Origin: a bacterium
GTDB taxonomy: Bacteria; SZUA-79; Acidulodesulfobacterales; Acidulodesulfobacteraceae
Assembly (NCBI GenBank): GCA_021794335.1
Contig: JAJYQZ010000139.1
Span: 1 to 6,924 of the forward strand
DNA length: 6,924 nt
Direction: 5' to 3'
Shown in pieces: positions 5,961 through 6,924 of this stretch. The translations under genes were made by a program, and so were the position numbers. Within the stretch, counting starts at the first letter, position 1. Every line of letters begins with the position of its first letter. The notes below the pieces were generated by a model, which saw nothing but the letters and a program-made list of their open reading frames with translations, was not told the DNA's origin and did no database searches.

Positions 5961-6791
5961 TTATTCGAAAAAAATATTATCTATCAGTCTTACTCCTTTA
6001 AATCTTACGGCGGCAAGCAGAATATCGCCGGAATCAACGGTTCGTTTTTCGGTATTTAACCCTTGATCCATAATTTTTGCATAATCTATTTTAAATCCGC
6101 TTTTAATCAATTCTTTTATGGCTGAAACGGTCAGCTTTTCTCCCGATATTTCGCCCGCCTTAAATAAATCTGCCGTTTTTTTTAACGATTGATAAAAATT
6201 GCAGGCAATTTTTTTATCCTTTTCATCGAGATACGCGTTTCTTGAACTCATTGCAAGTCCGCACTTTTCCCTTACGGTAGGAACGGGGATTACCCTTGCA
6301 TCCAGAAAATAATCTTCAACCATTTTTTTTATTAAAATATATTGCTGGTAATCTTTCAGTCCGAAAAAAGCAAAATCTGGATTTATTATGCAAAATAGTT
6401 TCATTACTATTGTAAGAACGCCCTGAAAATGGGTTGGCCTGAAAATGCCCTCGAGCCTGTTCGAATATTCGGGGTTAATTAAAAATGTCGCCGTATTTTT
6501 GATTATATCTGCCGGCGGATGAAAAAGATAACCGATATTTAAATCTTTTAATGTTTTAACATCGTTTTTGAAATCTCTCGGATAATTATCGAAATCTTCA
6601 TCTGGACCGAATTGTACGGGGTTGACAAAAATAGAAACAATAACTTCGCCGTATTTTTTGCCTTCTTCTATAAGATTTAGATGTCCGTCATGAAGCTTGC
6701 CCATCGTAGGAATGAAAGAAATCTGCCTCGATGATTTCTTTAAATCCTTTGAAATTTTTTTCATTTCGGCAATACTCGTTATAATGTTCAT
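5961..6791 (-). CDS. panC: Pantothenate synthetase (pantoate--beta-alanine ligase)
   Basis: PanC condenses pantoate with beta-alanine using ATP, via a pantoyl-adenylate, in the cytoplasm; this is the last step of vitamin B5 synthesis on the way to coenzyme A. The 276-residue length is normal. Visible motifs are FIPTMGKLHDGH (26-37), containing the HxGH nucleotide-binding signature; VSIFVNPVQFGPDEDFDNYPR (52-72); LEG-FRPTHFQGV (113-125); FGLKDYQQ (143-150), with the active-site lysine at 146; and MSSRN (181-185), the KMSKS-like loop. Two positions are uncommon in my recollection of the family: Leu145 where Glu or Gln is usual, and Cys177 where Asp is usual in the RExDGLAMSSRN segment. Neither is a catalytic residue that I know of. 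The start at 6791 fits the family N-terminus exactly, but no Shine-Dalgarno sequence is visible before it. No panB or panD is present in the window. A predicted promoter lies about 100 bp upstream. Confidence 0.97.
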   Translation of the reverse strand: MNIITSIAEMKKISKDLKKSSRQISFIPTMGKLHDGHLNLIEEGKKYGEVIVSIFVNPVQFGPDEDFDNYPRDFKNDVKTLKDLNIGYLFHPPADIIKNTATFLINPEYSNRLEGIFRPTHFQGVLTIVMKLFCIINPDFAFFGLKDYQQYILIKKMVEDYFLDARVIPVPTVREKCGLAMSSRNAYLDEKDKKIACNFYQSLKKTADLFKAGEISGEKLTVSAIKELIKSGFKIDYAKIMDQGLNTEKRTVDSGDILLAAVRFKGVRLIDNIFFE

Positions 6792-6875
6792 CGCAAGTTT
6801 AATTTTATAATATAATTTAATTAAATATTCATATATTTATATTTATTATAATTATTATAAATAGTATTACCTCAT
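6792..6875 (-). other. Extremely AT-rich leader before panC
   Basis: This 84-bp gap holds only about 9 G or C bases (roughly 11%). It includes a perfect palindrome, TTATAATAATTATAA (6846-6860), and several TTAATTAA-like motifs. No GC-rich hairpin, Shine-Dalgarno sequence near the panC ATG, or coding frame of note is present. It is probably the untranslated leader of panC, and could act as an unstructured ribosome standby region or bind an AT-preferring protein (inference). Confidence 0.5.
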
Positions 6876-6924
6876 TTAATTAAGTTTATTATAGACAACA
6901 TTTCCGTTTATTACAACCTTTATT
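6876..6924 (-). CDS. C-terminal end of an upstream gene, cut by window edge
   Basis: One minus-strand frame entering from the right edge reads 15 codons, IKVVINGNVVYNKLN, and stops at TAA (6876-6878). The other two minus frames meet TAA in this stretch (at 6889-6891 and 6920-6922). The pattern VVINGNVVY resembles the closing beta-strand (VIVNGKVVY) seen at the end of amidohydrolase-superfamily proteins such as deaminases and dihydroorotase-like enzymes. That is only a similarity over a dozen residues, so the product is not assigned. If real, the gene ends 84 bp before panC on the same strand. Confidence 0.45.
   Translation of the reverse strand, partial: IKVVINGNVVYNKLN
6888..6916 (-). promoter_or_regulatory. 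Predicted sigma70-type promoter for panC
   Basis: On the minus strand, TTGTAA (6911-6916) and a perfect TATAAT (6888-6893) are spaced by exactly 17 bp. The predicted start near 6881 gives a leader of about 90 nt before panC. The element overlaps the last codons of the putative upstream gene, so panC could be expressed separately from it. Confidence 0.55.

Overview
The window is a low-GC bacterial segment. Every supported gene lies on the minus strand, so transcription runs right to left. The most likely source is an anaerobic Gram-negative bacterium, perhaps Desulfobacterota-like. I infer this from membrane proteins with periplasmic c-type heme motifs next to a GH57/DUF4912 glycogen cluster. 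No marker gene is present, so this taxonomic guess is weak.

From right to left: (1) at the right edge, the last 15 codons of an unidentified upstream gene. (2) An 84-bp leader of about 11% GC, with a good sigma70-type promoter sitting in the tail of the upstream gene. (3) panC, pantothenate synthetase, complete. (4) Two tandem paralogous membrane proteins of 327 and 302 residues. Each has one N-terminal membrane helix, a periplasmic Tll0287-like (DUF3365) domain with one CMVCH heme site, a second helix and a HAMP domain, and then stops with no output domain. (5) A 133-bp spacer with a promoter-like TTGAAA-16-TATACT, whose -35 box and spacer lie inside a perfect 8-bp inverted repeat. (6) A 425-residue DUF4912 protein with an unrecognised N-terminal domain and a charged low-complexity linker. 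(7) A GH57 1,4-alpha-glucan branching enzyme. (8) The first 270 codons of a second GH57 protein that runs off the left edge.

The left half (DUF4912 protein, branching enzyme, second GH57) has 20 and 29 bp between genes and looks like one alpha-glucan (glycogen) synthesis/remodelling operon. The right half joins a vitamin/CoA biosynthesis gene to a pair of heme sensors with no obvious metabolic link. The sensors are the most unusual element. They are a mosaic duplication with near-identical HAMP ends (158 of 166 bases by eye) and diverged sensor domains. The copy nearer panC has a clean AAGGAGG ribosome-binding site, and the second copy has that site followed by a run of seven G.

No RNA genes, CRISPR arrays, insertion sequences or canonical GC-rich terminators were seen. 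No stretch over 300 bases lacks a gene; the longest non-coding gap is 133 bp.
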